Origin: Streptomyces sp. NBC_01304
GTDB lineage: Bacteria; Actinomycetota; Actinomycetes; Streptomycetales; Streptomycetaceae
Direction of reading: 5' to 3'
DNA length: 64,000 nucleotides
Assembly: GCF_035975855.1 (NCBI RefSeq)
Contig: NZ_CP109055.1
Location: forward strand, 1,550,001 to 1,614,000
The translations under genes and the position numbers were made by a program. Position 1 is the first letter of the stretch. Every line of letters starts with the position of its first letter. Below are positions 15,204-23,812 of the stretch, in pieces. The notes beneath the pieces are model-generated. The model did no database searches and had not been told where the DNA came from. It worked only from the letters and a program-made list of their open reading frames with translations.

Positions 15204-18200
15204 GACGCACCTCCTCTGCCCTCGGGCTGCCGCTCGGGATAGAGGTGGAGCGTGACCACACCCATGTCGGTCGCGACGCAGACCCGACCGGCGCTGTCGG
15301 CGGAGATGCCTCGGATGGAGCTGCCGATGTCCAGCTCGGCTTTCCACGCGGGCGAATCGACCGTCCAGACCCGCATCAGTCCGTAGCGGTCGGCGGCCAC
15401 CAACGTGGGGGTGCCCGCGATGTCCACGAAACGAATGGCCCGGATCGCGGACGGGAAGGGCTCGAGCTCCACGCCGGCGTCGCTCCCGTCGTCGATGTTC
15501 CAGAAGCGCAAGGCGCCGTTGCCCGCACCGGTGATGATCATGTCGCGGTCGGTGCGGGCGAACTCCAAACCGTACGCCCCCATCTCATGGCCGCTGAGAG
15601 GCGACCCGACAGGAGCCCCGGTCCGCAGATCCCAGATCCGCACCGTGCCGTCCACCGAGGCGCTCGCCACGAGTTGGCGGCCACCGACGGTCGCGGCGCG
15701 CACCGTCATCACAACCGCGGTGTGCCCGGTCATCGGAGGGCACACCGGCGCCTGAGTGATCAGGTCCCAGGCGTGCAGGGAGTAGTCACCCGCGACGTTG
15801 ATCACCACCGTGCTGTCCCCGGTCGAGTGCACACAGGCCCGCCATGACGCCCCCGAGCGCTTACTGAGCCGAGTGCGGGACTCCAGGCTCCACACCTCTG
15901 TCTCGGCCCAACCGCTGCGCACGGTCACGCTGTCGCGATCCAGCGAGACGGTCGTCACGTCGTGGGCCACCTGCGCACCCGAAGTCAGATGGGCCGCCAC
16001 CTGGCGACCGTCCTCCAGGTCGTGGGTGCGCACGACCCCGTCGACGCCACCGGTGGCAACGACTTCCCTGCCGTCCCGGGTCCGCAGGATGTCGGCCGAC
16101 ACCAGGCTCTGTTCCGCCCCGCACAGCGGCTCCCCGACGGACCGCATGGTGGTGAGGTCCCAAACGCGCACTTCCCGCGAGGTGGCGACGGCTGCCACCG
16201 GCACCCCGTCGAGCTGCCCGAGGGCCGGCGCGGCCCGGTCGGCCAGCGTTCCCAATCGGGTGAAGCCCTCCATCGGGGGTCCCAGGGGCTCCGCCGATTC
16301 CAGGTCCCAGGCCCGCGCCGTGTCGTCAACGGCCATGGTGGCCACGAGGGTTCTGCGCCCGACGCGCGCGAGGGCACCCACCAGAACCAATTCGGCGTGG
16401 CCGGTCAGCGGCCCGGCAACCACCGTTCGGCTCTCCACGCCGTGCACGTACACGTTGTTGCCTTCGAGCACGGTCAGGACGACCGGCCGGGCCTCGTGGA
16501 ACGCCACTCCCACCGCCCGCGCCGAGGGGGTGAGATCCTCGACGTTGAAGTGAGCCTTGGGCTGCACCCGGCCAGGTGCGGTGCGGCTCTCGATGTGCCA
16601 GACGTACGCGTGATCCAGCGTGGTGGCCAGGACGATCTCCATGCCGTCGTGGACCTTGCGAACGGCAAGGTGCCGGATCCCGCCGATGTGCCCCACAAGC
16701 GGCCGGCCGACCGGCTCCCCGGTCAGGACGTCCCAGAGGCGGACGGTCCCGTCCTCGCCGCCACTGACCACGACCGGGGCGTCGCCCAACTCGCCGAAAG
16801 CGAGGCAACGTACCGCATTGGTATGCCCCCGCAGAGGCTGCCCGAGAGCCGCCTTCGCGAACGGATCCCACAGCCGGACCGTGGTGTCGGCCCCCGCCGT
16901 CGCCGCGACGGTCTTTCCGTGCACCGTGCCGAGCGCCACGGCGAGCACCTGCCCCGAATGCCCCTCCATCGGAGGGCAGACCTGGGTGTGTGTGCCGGGG
17001 TCCCACAGCCGAGCCGTTCCGTCCTCGCCGCCCGTGAGCACCAGTGACCGGCCCCGAACCGTCACCAGGGCCGTGGAACAGACGGGCCGGGCATGCCCCT
17101 CGACGGGCTGATCAGCCGTCAAGTCCCAGACACGTGCCGTTCGGTCCTGGCTGACGGTGACCGCCATCGAAGCATCCGCGCGGTCGGTGAGGGCCGCCGC
17201 CGTGATGTCCTCGACATGGCCGCGCAGCGGGTGTCCCAACTGCTGCAGGGTGCGCAGATCCCACAGGCGCGATTCCCTGCGCCCGCTGGTCAGTGCCACG
17301 GGCCGGCCGTTGAACTCGCCGACCACCGCGGACGCGACCCCGCTCCGGACGTAGTAGACGTGTGCCATGACCGGCTCGCCGATCTGCCGCCGCGACTCGA
17401 GATCCCAGCGGCTGAGCATGCCCGTACGATCGCCGACCAGCGCCACGGCCCGTCCGTCGAGCCGTGCCGCGCACACCGCGGTGACCGCCTCCGCCGGCCC
17501 GACGAGCGGGCTGCCGTGGACGCGCGCGTCCCCGCCCTCGAGCACCTCGCTCAGGTCCCAGACGTAAACGGACTTGTCGTCGCCGCCCGTGATGGCGATG
17601 GGACGCCCGTCCAACTCGCCCAGATCGGCGTCCCATACGGTGCGCCGGTGGGCGCTGAGGTCGGCGCCCAACTGCTGCCTCGTGACCAGGTCCCAGACAC
17701 GGGCCGTCCCGTCAGCGCTGGCGGTCAGTACCACCGGATGACCGCCGATGGCGCCCACCACGATGCTCTCGACCTGATTGGTGTGCCCCGTGAGCGGCGG
17801 GCCGTGCTCCTGACCCGCCGAGAGGTCCCAGATCCGAACGGTGCCGTCTTGACCTCCGGTGAGCGCGACGGTGTAGTCCCCGAGGTCCCCGATGGCGATG
17901 GCGCTCACGGCGATGTCCACCGGGAGCGGATCTCCGATCTGCCGCTGCGACGTCAGGTCCCAGACGCGGGCCGTCCCGTCGAAGCTCCCGGTCACCGCGA
18001 TCGGGCGACCGTCGAGATCACCGACGGCCACACAGCCGATCGTCTTCGCGTGGGCGCTGAGGAGACGATGCACACCACTCGTGGACCACCAGGCCCACTT
18101 CGCCGACCAGGGCAGTGCGACGCCAAGCTCCTCGATCCGGTCGGCCAGCCGGTCGGCCTCACAGCGGCGGGCCGAGAGCTGAAGGTCGGCCGCCCGCTCG

Positions 18201-20446
18201 CCGATCGGGCGATCGGCCGTCAGACGATGTGCCACCTGCTCGTACGATCCGCGGATGCGGCGCGGCTCCTCGCCCTCGATGGACGAGAACGCGCGCAACA
18301 GGGACAGTGGTTCACCGGCCAGCAGAAACCCGGGGTCCTCGATGAGGCCGGCGAGCAGGCCCGCCGCTGCGGCATGCGTGGCCAGGTGTTGACGCACATA
18401 GGGCACCGCCGCGAACCACTCCAGGCGGCCGTCCGGCGAGATGGGGACCAGCGAGCGGAGCGCCTCCACGACCGAGCCCTGGATGTCTTCGGGAGGACGG
18501 TCCGCAGTGGCGCGCAGATGCTCGGCGAGAGCCTTGTGGTACAGCCGGTAGACCGAGCGGTGGTCGTCGTCGATGACTTCGGCGATGTACGCCTCGGCCA
18601 CGTCCAGGACCCAGGTGACGTCCTCCTCCGTGCAGGCCTGGCCGGAGATGACCGAGCTCAGCGCCGTCCAGACCCTGCCTCGCGGCAGACCCTTTCCCTC
18701 CGAGAAGGCCAGGGCGAGCAGCATCCGGCGCACGCGTGGTTCATCGGGGCCGAAGCGCGCGAGATAGTCGTCGAACGCCTCACCGACCTCACTCGGCAAC
18801 TTGTCGGCCCACCCGGGGCTGTTGACGTCGACGGCCGCCCGGTCCGAGCGCAGGGTGCGGGCCGTCGTGCGCGCGTAGAGGTAGACGCCGGCGGCCTTCT
18901 CCCCGACACCCCTGGCGACCATCGCGGCCAGCTCGGGGCGGTCTCGGTAGGGGGTGCGTACGTCGGCCTCTTCAGAAGCGAGGAGCACCCGGGTGACATA
19001 GCCCGCGACGTCATCATCACCTGCCCGGTATCCGGCCCGGTCCAGGTCGATGACGGTGAAGGTGGGGCCGAGCGGTGCGACCAGCTCATGGCGGGTCCCC
19101 ACCAGGAGCCGGACCCCGGGTATCTCGGACATGGGGCGAAGCAGTTCCCGGGTGATCCGGCGGGGCTCCCCATGTCCACCCGCGTCCGCGGCGGTGTCCG
19201 ATCCCGCCTCGTCGACGGCGTCCACCACGATGACCGAGGTGTGCCCGAGCCGCCCCCTCCTGGTGAGTTCCTGCAGGAGCGCTGCCGCGCCGTCCGCTTC
19301 CGTGCCCAGTGCCGTGGCGATCCGCACGACCACCTCCTCGAGCCGCTTGTGCCGCGCGTGCACCGCGGCGGTGACGCAGCCTTCGGGGACCACGGTGTCC
19401 GGGTCGACGCTCAAGAGGTCGAACTTCGATCGATAGCGCCCGTCCGACAGGGCGACGATCCTGCCCAGAACCGCCGACTTCCCACAGCCCGGACTACCGG
19501 TGACAACACGTCCCCGGCCGTCCTCGTCCGCCGTCTCGGCCGTCAGCCAGCCGACCAGCTCGGACAGCACCCGTACCCGTCCACTGAAGTACAGGCCCTG
19601 CTCCGACTCGAACTCGACTCCTCGCGAGCGCGGACCGAAGTGCTCCGTGAGGTCCCGGGCGGCCACACGGCGCTGCACCTCGAGGTCCGAACCGATGGGC
19701 GGCAGCCCTTCCTGGTAGCCGGAGTTGGGCAGGAAGGGGGCGAGCCCGGTGACCAGGCCACTGGCCAGCTCGGCCCGCTGCCCCCGGCTGTCGGCCTCGA
19801 AGCGTTCGTTGATCGCCTTCACCAGTTCGGTGAGGTCGAGGAACTCCTGTCGTTGCCCGGTACGCCCGGTCGTCGTGTGCACCGCATCGGTGAGAGCGGT
19901 GACGAAGGCGCCGTCCTCGGCGATGTCCTTCCGGCGTGCGGCAGCTAGGAACCACAGCCCCGACGACGCCACCGTGCCCGCGTTGCGGTAGGCGATCGAC
20001 TGCAGCGCCACAGCGGAGGCCTCGGCGCTGCCCGCCCCGCCGGAGCAGGTGTCCAGGACCAACAGCAAGTGCCGCAGCCTGCCCCGGCACAGAATCCGCA
20101 GCAGGTCCTCGGTGGCCAGGGCCGTGGTCGCCAGGTCCTCGTCCTGCGAGTCCCAGCAGAGCAGATAGTGCCGGTCCCGCTCCTCGACCACGCCATGCCC
20201 GGCGAAGTAGACGACCACCACGTCGTCGGCCGTCAACTCGGCATCCGCCGACCAGTGCCGCAGCTTCTGCCGGATCTGCTCGGCTCCGTCGTACTCACCC
20301 AGGCCCGGGAGTACGGTCTGGTACCCGAAGGACTTGAACAGCTCGGTCATCGTGCGGACATCACGCGGCACGGATCCCAGTTGTGCGTCCGCGGGAAGGT
20401 GCCGGTACCGACCGCTCCCCAGCGCAACGAAGAATCGTCGCCCCAC
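15200..20446 (-). CDS. Caspase-like / STAND NTPase / WD40 protein
   Basis: This 1748-aa protein has three parts. Residues 1-240 form a caspase-fold (peptidase C14) domain with the dyad His84 in YFAGHG and Cys134 in LDTCSGG. Residues about 280-640 form a STAND/NACHT-type NTPase: an entry motif YFSGRVRVLSELVGWL, Walker A GSPGCGKS (317-324) and Walker B VIVVDAVDEA (405-414). A helical region follows, then about 21 WD40 repeats to the C terminus (for example DGTARVWDL and DGTVRIWDL), enough for three seven-bladed propellers. In known relatives the propeller senses, the NTPase oligomerises and the caspase cuts a target. The GTG at 20446 (VGRRFFVALG) gives the domain a natural N terminus; an ATG at 20521 or 20614 would add residues of poor coding quality. 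It is coupled to the downstream hydrolase. Confidence 0.9.
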   Translation of the reverse strand: MGRRFFVALGSGRYRHLPADAQLGSVPRDVRTMTELFKSFGYQTVLPGLGEYDGAEQIRQKLRHWSADAELTADDVVVVYFAGHGVVEERDRHYLLCWDSQDEDLATTALATEDLLRILCRGRLRHLLLVLDTCSGGAGSAEASAVALQSIAYRNAGTVASSGLWFLAAARRKDIAEDGAFVTALTDAVHTTTGRTGQRQEFLDLTELVKAINERFEADSRGQRAELASGLVTGLAPFLPNSGYQEGLPPIGSDLEVQRRVAARDLTEHFGPRSRGVEFESEQGLYFSGRVRVLSELVGWLTAETADEDGRGRVVTGSPGCGKSAVLGRIVALSDGRYRSKFDLLSVDPDTVVPEGCVTAAVHARHKRLEEVVVRIATALGTEADGAAALLQELTRRGRLGHTSVIVVDAVDEAGSDTAADAGGHGEPRRITRELLRPMSEIPGVRLLVGTRHELVAPLGPTFTVIDLDRAGYRAGDDDVAGYVTRVLLASEEADVRTPYRDRPELAAMVARGVGEKAAGVYLYARTTARTLRSDRAAVDVNSPGWADKLPSEVGEAFDDYLARFGPDEPRVRRMLLALAFSEGKGLPRGRVWTALSSVISGQACTEEDVTWVLDVAEAYIAEVIDDDHRSVYRLYHKALAEHLRATADRPPEDIQGSVVEALRSLVPISPDGRLEWFAAVPYVRQHLATHAAAAGLLAGLIEDPGFLLAGEPLSLLRAFSSIEGEEPRRIRGSYEQVAHRLTADRPIGERAADLQLSARRCEADRLADRIEELGVALPWSAKWAWWSTSGVHRLLSAHAKTIGCVAVGDLDGRPIAVTGSFDGTARVWDLTSQRQIGDPLPVDIAVSAIAIGDLGDYTVALTGGQDGTVRIWDLSAGQEHGPPLTGHTNQVESIVVGAIGGHPVVLTASADGTARVWDLVTRQQLGADLSAHRRTVWDADLGELDGRPIAITGGDDKSVYVWDLSEVLEGGDARVHGSPLVGPAEAVTAVCAARLDGRAVALVGDRTGMLSRWDLESRRQIGEPVMAHVYYVRSGVASAVVGEFNGRPVALTSGRRESRLWDLRTLQQLGHPLRGHVEDITAAALTDRADASMAVTVSQDRTARVWDLTADQPVEGHARPVCSTALVTVRGRSLVLTGGEDGTARLWDPGTHTQVCPPMEGHSGQVLAVALGTVHGKTVAATAGADTTVRLWDPFAKAALGQPLRGHTNAVRCLAFGELGDAPVVVSGGEDGTVRLWDVLTGEPVGRPLVGHIGGIRHLAVRKVHDGMEIVLATTLDHAYVWHIESRTAPGRVQPKAHFNVEDLTPSARAVGVAFHEARPVVLTVLEGNNVYVHGVESRTVVAGPLTGHAELVLVGALARVGRRTLVATMAVDDTARAWDLESAEPLGPPMEGFTRLGTLADRAAPALGQLDGVPVAAVATSREVRVWDLTTMRSVGEPLCGAEQSLVSADILRTRDGREVVATGGVDGVVRTHDLEDGRQVAAHLTSGAQVAHDVTTVSLDRDSVTVRSGWAETEVWSLESRTRLSKRSGASWRACVHSTGDSTVVINVAGDYSLHAWDLITQAPVCPPMTGHTAVVMTVRAATVGGRQLVASASVDGTVRIWDLRTGAPVGSPLSGHEMGAYGLEFARTDRDMIITGAGNGALRFWNIDDGSDAGVELEPFPSAIRAIRFVDIAGTPTLVAADRYGLMRVWTVDSPAWKAELDIGSSIRGISADSAGRVCVATDMGVVTLHLYPERQPEGRGGAS

Positions 20447-20680
20447 TTCAACCGCCCTGTTGTCAAAGCCAGTTACCCTCGGAAGACTGTAGCCAAAGGG
20501 CCCGTGGCCGGTGCTGGGCATTGCCAAGACTGATCGTCGTCGACCGTCGACCGGGGCCCGCCCGTGCGCCGTCGACTCCCGCACTTTCCGCGGCGTCGTG
20601 GCCGACGTGCGCACCGACCCGCCACCGCGATGCCCGAACCGGGGCGCCGAGTCCGGGACTCCGGCGGGCCGCCCTTCCGC

Positions 20681-22324
20681 TCACCGCCCGCTGTCGTCGA
20701 CCGGACTGCGGCGATACCCCTTCAGCCAGTCGACAAGGCGCTCCTCCGGGTCGTCACGGAGGACGAGCCCGCACAGGTGGTCCGCCGGGGCGCAGGCATG
20801 GCCGGACATCGCGTCCGGGTCGTCGGGGTCGTCGGGGTCGAAGTCTTCGTCGTCATCGTCGAGTTCGTCCTCCTCCAGGTCCGGCTCGACGACCGTCGGC
20901 GCACCGTAGAAAGAGTCGGGTTCGGGATCGGGGGCGAATGTCCAGCGGGCGCCGCAGTGGACGACCTGCACCTCCCCGAAGTACCAGGACGCGCCGAGCA
21001 GGAACGGATCCTCCGGCGTGGCCTTCATCTCCTCGTACGTGGCGAACTTCTCCCGCACCACGGCCTGCAGGCGGTCCAGGCTCGCGGGTGAGAAGTCCCA
21101 GTCGGCGGTGGACCCGCCGGCCTGCCCGACCCAGTCGGCGAAGGACGCGCGGCGTGCGTCCAGCCAGGCGGTCAGGCGCGGGTTGTCGTGCCAGTCGGGG
21201 TCCTTGAGGTCCGGGTCTGCCGCCAATTCCCGGTGCTCCTCGGCCAGTTGCTCCCGCTCCTCGTCGGTCAGGGGCGCCGGCAGATGCTCCGGGGCGACGA
21301 GCGGCCACAAGGCCCTGGGCCAGGGTTCATCGGTGGCCCCGTCGGGCACGACCGCGGGCGCCGGGTCCGGGAAGCGGTCCACGACCGCGCGCAGGGTCTC
21401 GCCTTCGAGCACGGCGCGCAGCATCTGCGTGGGATGCTCGGCATGGCCGCCGTACCGCATCCGCTGGTCGACGAAGACGGTGTCGGTCCAGTACGAGTCC
21501 GCCGCGTACCAAGTCCCGGGCGGGGCCTCGGGGTTGGACTTGCGGAACTGCCAGGCGGCGTCCTTCCTGCGGACCACGTACTCGGCGGCGTACCAGGCCG
21601 CCTGGACCCAGAAGGGTTCGCCCGCGACCTTGTCGTACTGCTCGACCGTCCCCAGGCGCTCGCGCAGCAGAGCCTCCAGGGCGTCGAGCGACGCGGGCCC
21701 GAAGTCCCAGCGCTCCCGGCCGCCGCCCGCCCCGTCGGCCCACCAGGTCAGGTAGTCGTGGAAGCGTTCGTTCGGCCAGTACTTCCACAACGCGCCGACC
21801 TCGTCCAACTCACCGAAGCGCACCCATGGTGTGCGCACCCGCTCGGGCCTCCACCCGGGGTGCGCCGCCTTGTGCCGGACGACCGCCCGGCGCAGACGCA
21901 GGGCGACCGTGGCGAAGACGTTCTGCGTCTTCTCGTAGACGGCCTGCCCCACCAGCAGAATCGGCACGACGGTCTCGAGGCCGAGCTCCGGATCGGGCTC
22001 GACGGCGGGCAGACCCACGGATCCCGCACTCTCGTCCCACACCCAGCGCCCGCCCCCTTCCGCGAGCAGCACTTCACCCAGATATCCCGCCAGGGCTTCC
22101 ATGTACAGGGCGGTCGAGTCCTGACCGTCATCGGTCCCGTAGAGGGTCGCCAGATCCTCCTCCAAGAGCCTCAGGGAGCCGATCGAGTAGTCGTGGTCCC
22201 AGCCGTCTGCGGTGAACTGGGCGAGGAGCAGGTCCATCCGCTGGTGCAGCGACTCGATCCATATGTACAGGGCATGGGCGGGGGTGCCCACCGGGGCGTC
22301 CTTGCCCGCGAGATACGCGTCCAT
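20681..22324 (-). CDS. Uncharacterised protein with three internal repeats
   Basis: I do not recognise this 547-aa protein. It contains three related units of about 60-70 residues. Two are clear: DFGPASLDALEALLRE followed by AAWYAAEYVV, and DFSPASLDRLQAVVRE followed by ASWYFGEVQVV. A more divergent one near the N terminus reads DYSIGSLRLLEEDL, then YLGEVLLAEGGGRWVWD. Each runs from a SLxxLE-type helix to a W/Y-rich strand. The C-terminal part has a strongly acidic tract rich in Asp and Glu. A GTG at 22423 with GGAG upstream would add 33 residues. It lies 234 bases upstream of the caspase/STAND gene in the same direction and could share its transcript. Confidence 0.7.
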   Translation of the reverse strand: MDAYLAGKDAPVGTPAHALYIWIESLHQRMDLLLAQFTADGWDHDYSIGSLRLLEEDLATLYGTDDGQDSTALYMEALAGYLGEVLLAEGGGRWVWDESAGSVGLPAVEPDPELGLETVVPILLVGQAVYEKTQNVFATVALRLRRAVVRHKAAHPGWRPERVRTPWVRFGELDEVGALWKYWPNERFHDYLTWWADGAGGGRERWDFGPASLDALEALLRERLGTVEQYDKVAGEPFWVQAAWYAAEYVVRRKDAAWQFRKSNPEAPPGTWYAADSYWTDTVFVDQRMRYGGHAEHPTQMLRAVLEGETLRAVVDRFPDPAPAVVPDGATDEPWPRALWPLVAPEHLPAPLTDEEREQLAEEHRELAADPDLKDPDWHDNPRLTAWLDARRASFADWVGQAGGSTADWDFSPASLDRLQAVVREKFATYEEMKATPEDPFLLGASWYFGEVQVVHCGARWTFAPDPEPDSFYGAPTVVEPDLEEDELDDDDEDFDPDDPDDPDAMSGHACAPADHLCGLVLRDDPEERLVDWLKGYRRSPVDDSGR

Positions 22325-22485
22325 GGGGTTCGAACGTAGGGCATGGCACTGACAGTTGGGCCGCCGAGGAGGCCTCCCGCCGGGGTCATCTCGGGGATCT
22401 TCACGTTCCGCCACATCCTTCACCTTCGCTCCATACGATCAACATCGGCCTCCAGGGGGAGGCTTCGCACGATCTGGAGGGGAAC

Positions 22486-22857
22486 ATGAAGAACGTCTCG
22501 AGGCGGACCCTGCTGGGTTACTCGGGCACTGCGGCAGCGGGCGCCGTTCTGACCGGCGCCGGTTCCGCGACGGCGACCGAGAAGGAGGCCGCCGCGCCGG
22601 ATGCGGCCACGGCCCAAGCAGCAGGCGCCGCCCAGGAACCCGTCGAATGGGGACCCGGGGCCGAGTTCAACGGATCGACAAGCATCGGCGACATCGACGC
22701 GTACATGGAAGTGAAGTTCAGCATCCGCGTCGAGCAGGCCCCGGCCGCCAACAACATCACGGCCCTGGAGGTCGCGAACGCGCTCAACGAGCTCGCAGCG
22801 GCGCGCGGCTGGCCGCGCATCCAGTTCAACGGAACGATCAGCGCACCGCTGAACTGA
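22486..22857 (+). CDS. Small Tat-exported protein of unknown function
   Basis: This 123-aa precursor starts MKNVSRRTLLGYSGTAAAGA, a twin-arginine signal (Arg6, Arg7) with a cleavage region near SATA. The mature part of about 85-90 residues has no recognised family. It contains VEWGPGAEFNGSTSIGDID and ends NGTISAPLN, and has no cysteine. ATG has GGAGGGG just upstream. It is divergent from the three-repeat protein gene, which leaves a 161-bp shared promoter region. Confidence 0.75.
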   Translation: MKNVSRRTLLGYSGTAAAGAVLTGAGSATATEKEAAAPDAATAQAAGAAQEPVEWGPGAEFNGSTSIGDIDAYMEVKFSIRVEQAPAANNITALEVANALNELAAARGWPRIQFNGTISAPLN

Positions 22858-22903
22858 CCTGACCCGGCACACCGGTGAACCGGTGAACCGACCGGACCCG
22901 CCT

Positions 22904-22940
22904 GCGCCCCGGCCGCCCGCACCGTACGGGACCGGGGCGC
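22904..22940. terminator. Bidirectional terminator between convergent genes
   Basis: GCGCCCCGG at 22904-22912 pairs with CCGGGGCGC at 22932-22940, with a further inner CCCG/CGGG pairing. It lies between the Tat-exported protein (stop 22857) and the convergent membrane protein (stop 22981), so it can serve both. Confidence 0.6.
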
Positions 22941-22980
22941 GGGTGCGTCATGGCCGACCTGGCCGGCACCCCGCCCGCCC

Positions 22981-23436
22981 TCAGCCGGAAGTCGCAGCCT
23001 TCCTGCGCCGGTACACCAGTACGCCGCACACCGCGAGGAGGACCGAGACCCCGGTCACACCGAGCACGGCATGCTCGGCGAACAGCCGCGACAGGACTTC
23101 CAGCACGCCGATCCCGACGGTCGCGTAGATCAGCGCCCAGCACGCTCCCCCCACGAAGAGTGCCGGGAGGTAGCGGGAGAGCGGCATGCGCATGCTTCCG
23201 GCGAGGAAATTCGCGACGGTCTGGAACCCGACGGTCAGGAAGGACACGGCCACCACGGGCGCTCCCCACCGCTGAATCGCGCGTTCTGCACGCACGAACT
23301 TGGCCGAGGAGATCCGCTCGGCGAACCTGCCGCGCCGGGCGCCGGTGCCGGCCAGCCACCCCACGGCGAATGTCCCGCCGGCGCGCAGCAGGACGATGAC
23401 GTAGAGACCCGCAGCGGTGAGCGCGACCTTATCCAC
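22981..23436 (-). CDS. Small DedA/VTT-like membrane protein
   Basis: The 151-aa protein has about four hydrophobic segments and a core resembling the SNARE-associated/VTT domain of the DedA family: SFLTVGFQTVANFLAGSMRM, then YLPALFVGGACWALIYATVG. DedA relatives are lipid scramblases or transporters. This one is shorter than typical DedA proteins (about 200 aa) and lacks part of the N-terminal helix set, so the assignment is tentative. It lies at the left edge of the proposed island and appears to be outside it. Confidence 0.65.
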   Translation of the reverse strand: MDKVALTAAGLYVIVLLRAGGTFAVGWLAGTGARRGRFAERISSAKFVRAERAIQRWGAPVVAVSFLTVGFQTVANFLAGSMRMPLSRYLPALFVGGACWALIYATVGIGVLEVLSRLFAEHAVLGVTGVSVLLAVCGVLVYRRRKAATSG

Positions 23437-23812
23437 GACGCCTCACCCTCGGCGCCGGACCTCCGTCGTGACCGGCCGACCGCCGACCCGGCCCTCGTCG
23501 CGGGCGCGCGACGAGCACGGACCTGGTCTCCATCTCTCACCTGCATCCGCTTCAGCCCGTTTCGTCCCTGCACGAGTGCGGGGACGGCGCCGGTTCCCGA
23601 GCCCGACGCAGATCACGGACGCATCCTAGTTCCCGCAGGTACGACCCAGGTAAGGGCCACCTGACACAGCTCCAGGTTAAGCGAACACATGTGCCTCACG
23701 GGCACTGACGGGCACGGTTCAGCCGAGGGACGACAGGCTTAGCTGACGGTCCGGATTGTCCATGTTCGTATCCACCCGAGTCGGGCCGTTGCGCAACGTC
23801 CCGTCCACCCGG
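23437..23812. other. Gap holding a displaced YjbQ 3' end
   Basis: This 376-bp gap has no intact gene. At 23719-23775 it holds the last 18 codons and stop of a YjbQ-type gene in the minus orientation, described separately. The promoter of the DedA-like gene should lie at 23440-23700; I see no strong consensus there. Confidence 0.55.
23719..23775 (-). pseudogene. Detached 3' end of a YjbQ-family gene (att-like repeat)
   Basis: On the minus strand these 57 bases encode VDTNMDNPDRQLSLSSLG and a stop. They match, codon for codon and without gaps, the end of the intact gene at 32037-32459 (VDTNRDNPHRQVRLSFLA and stop). The best block, 23753-23776, matches 32071-32094 at 23 of 24 bases. Similarity stops abruptly upstream of the GTG codon. 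This is the pattern left when an element integrates into the 3' end of a gene and displaces the old end. Confidence 0.65.

Noticed and set aside
20447..20614. N-terminal extension of the caspase-like protein
   Set aside because: The extra 56 residues are Arg/Ser-rich and lack a ribosome site. The caspase fold begins naturally at the GTG at 20446.
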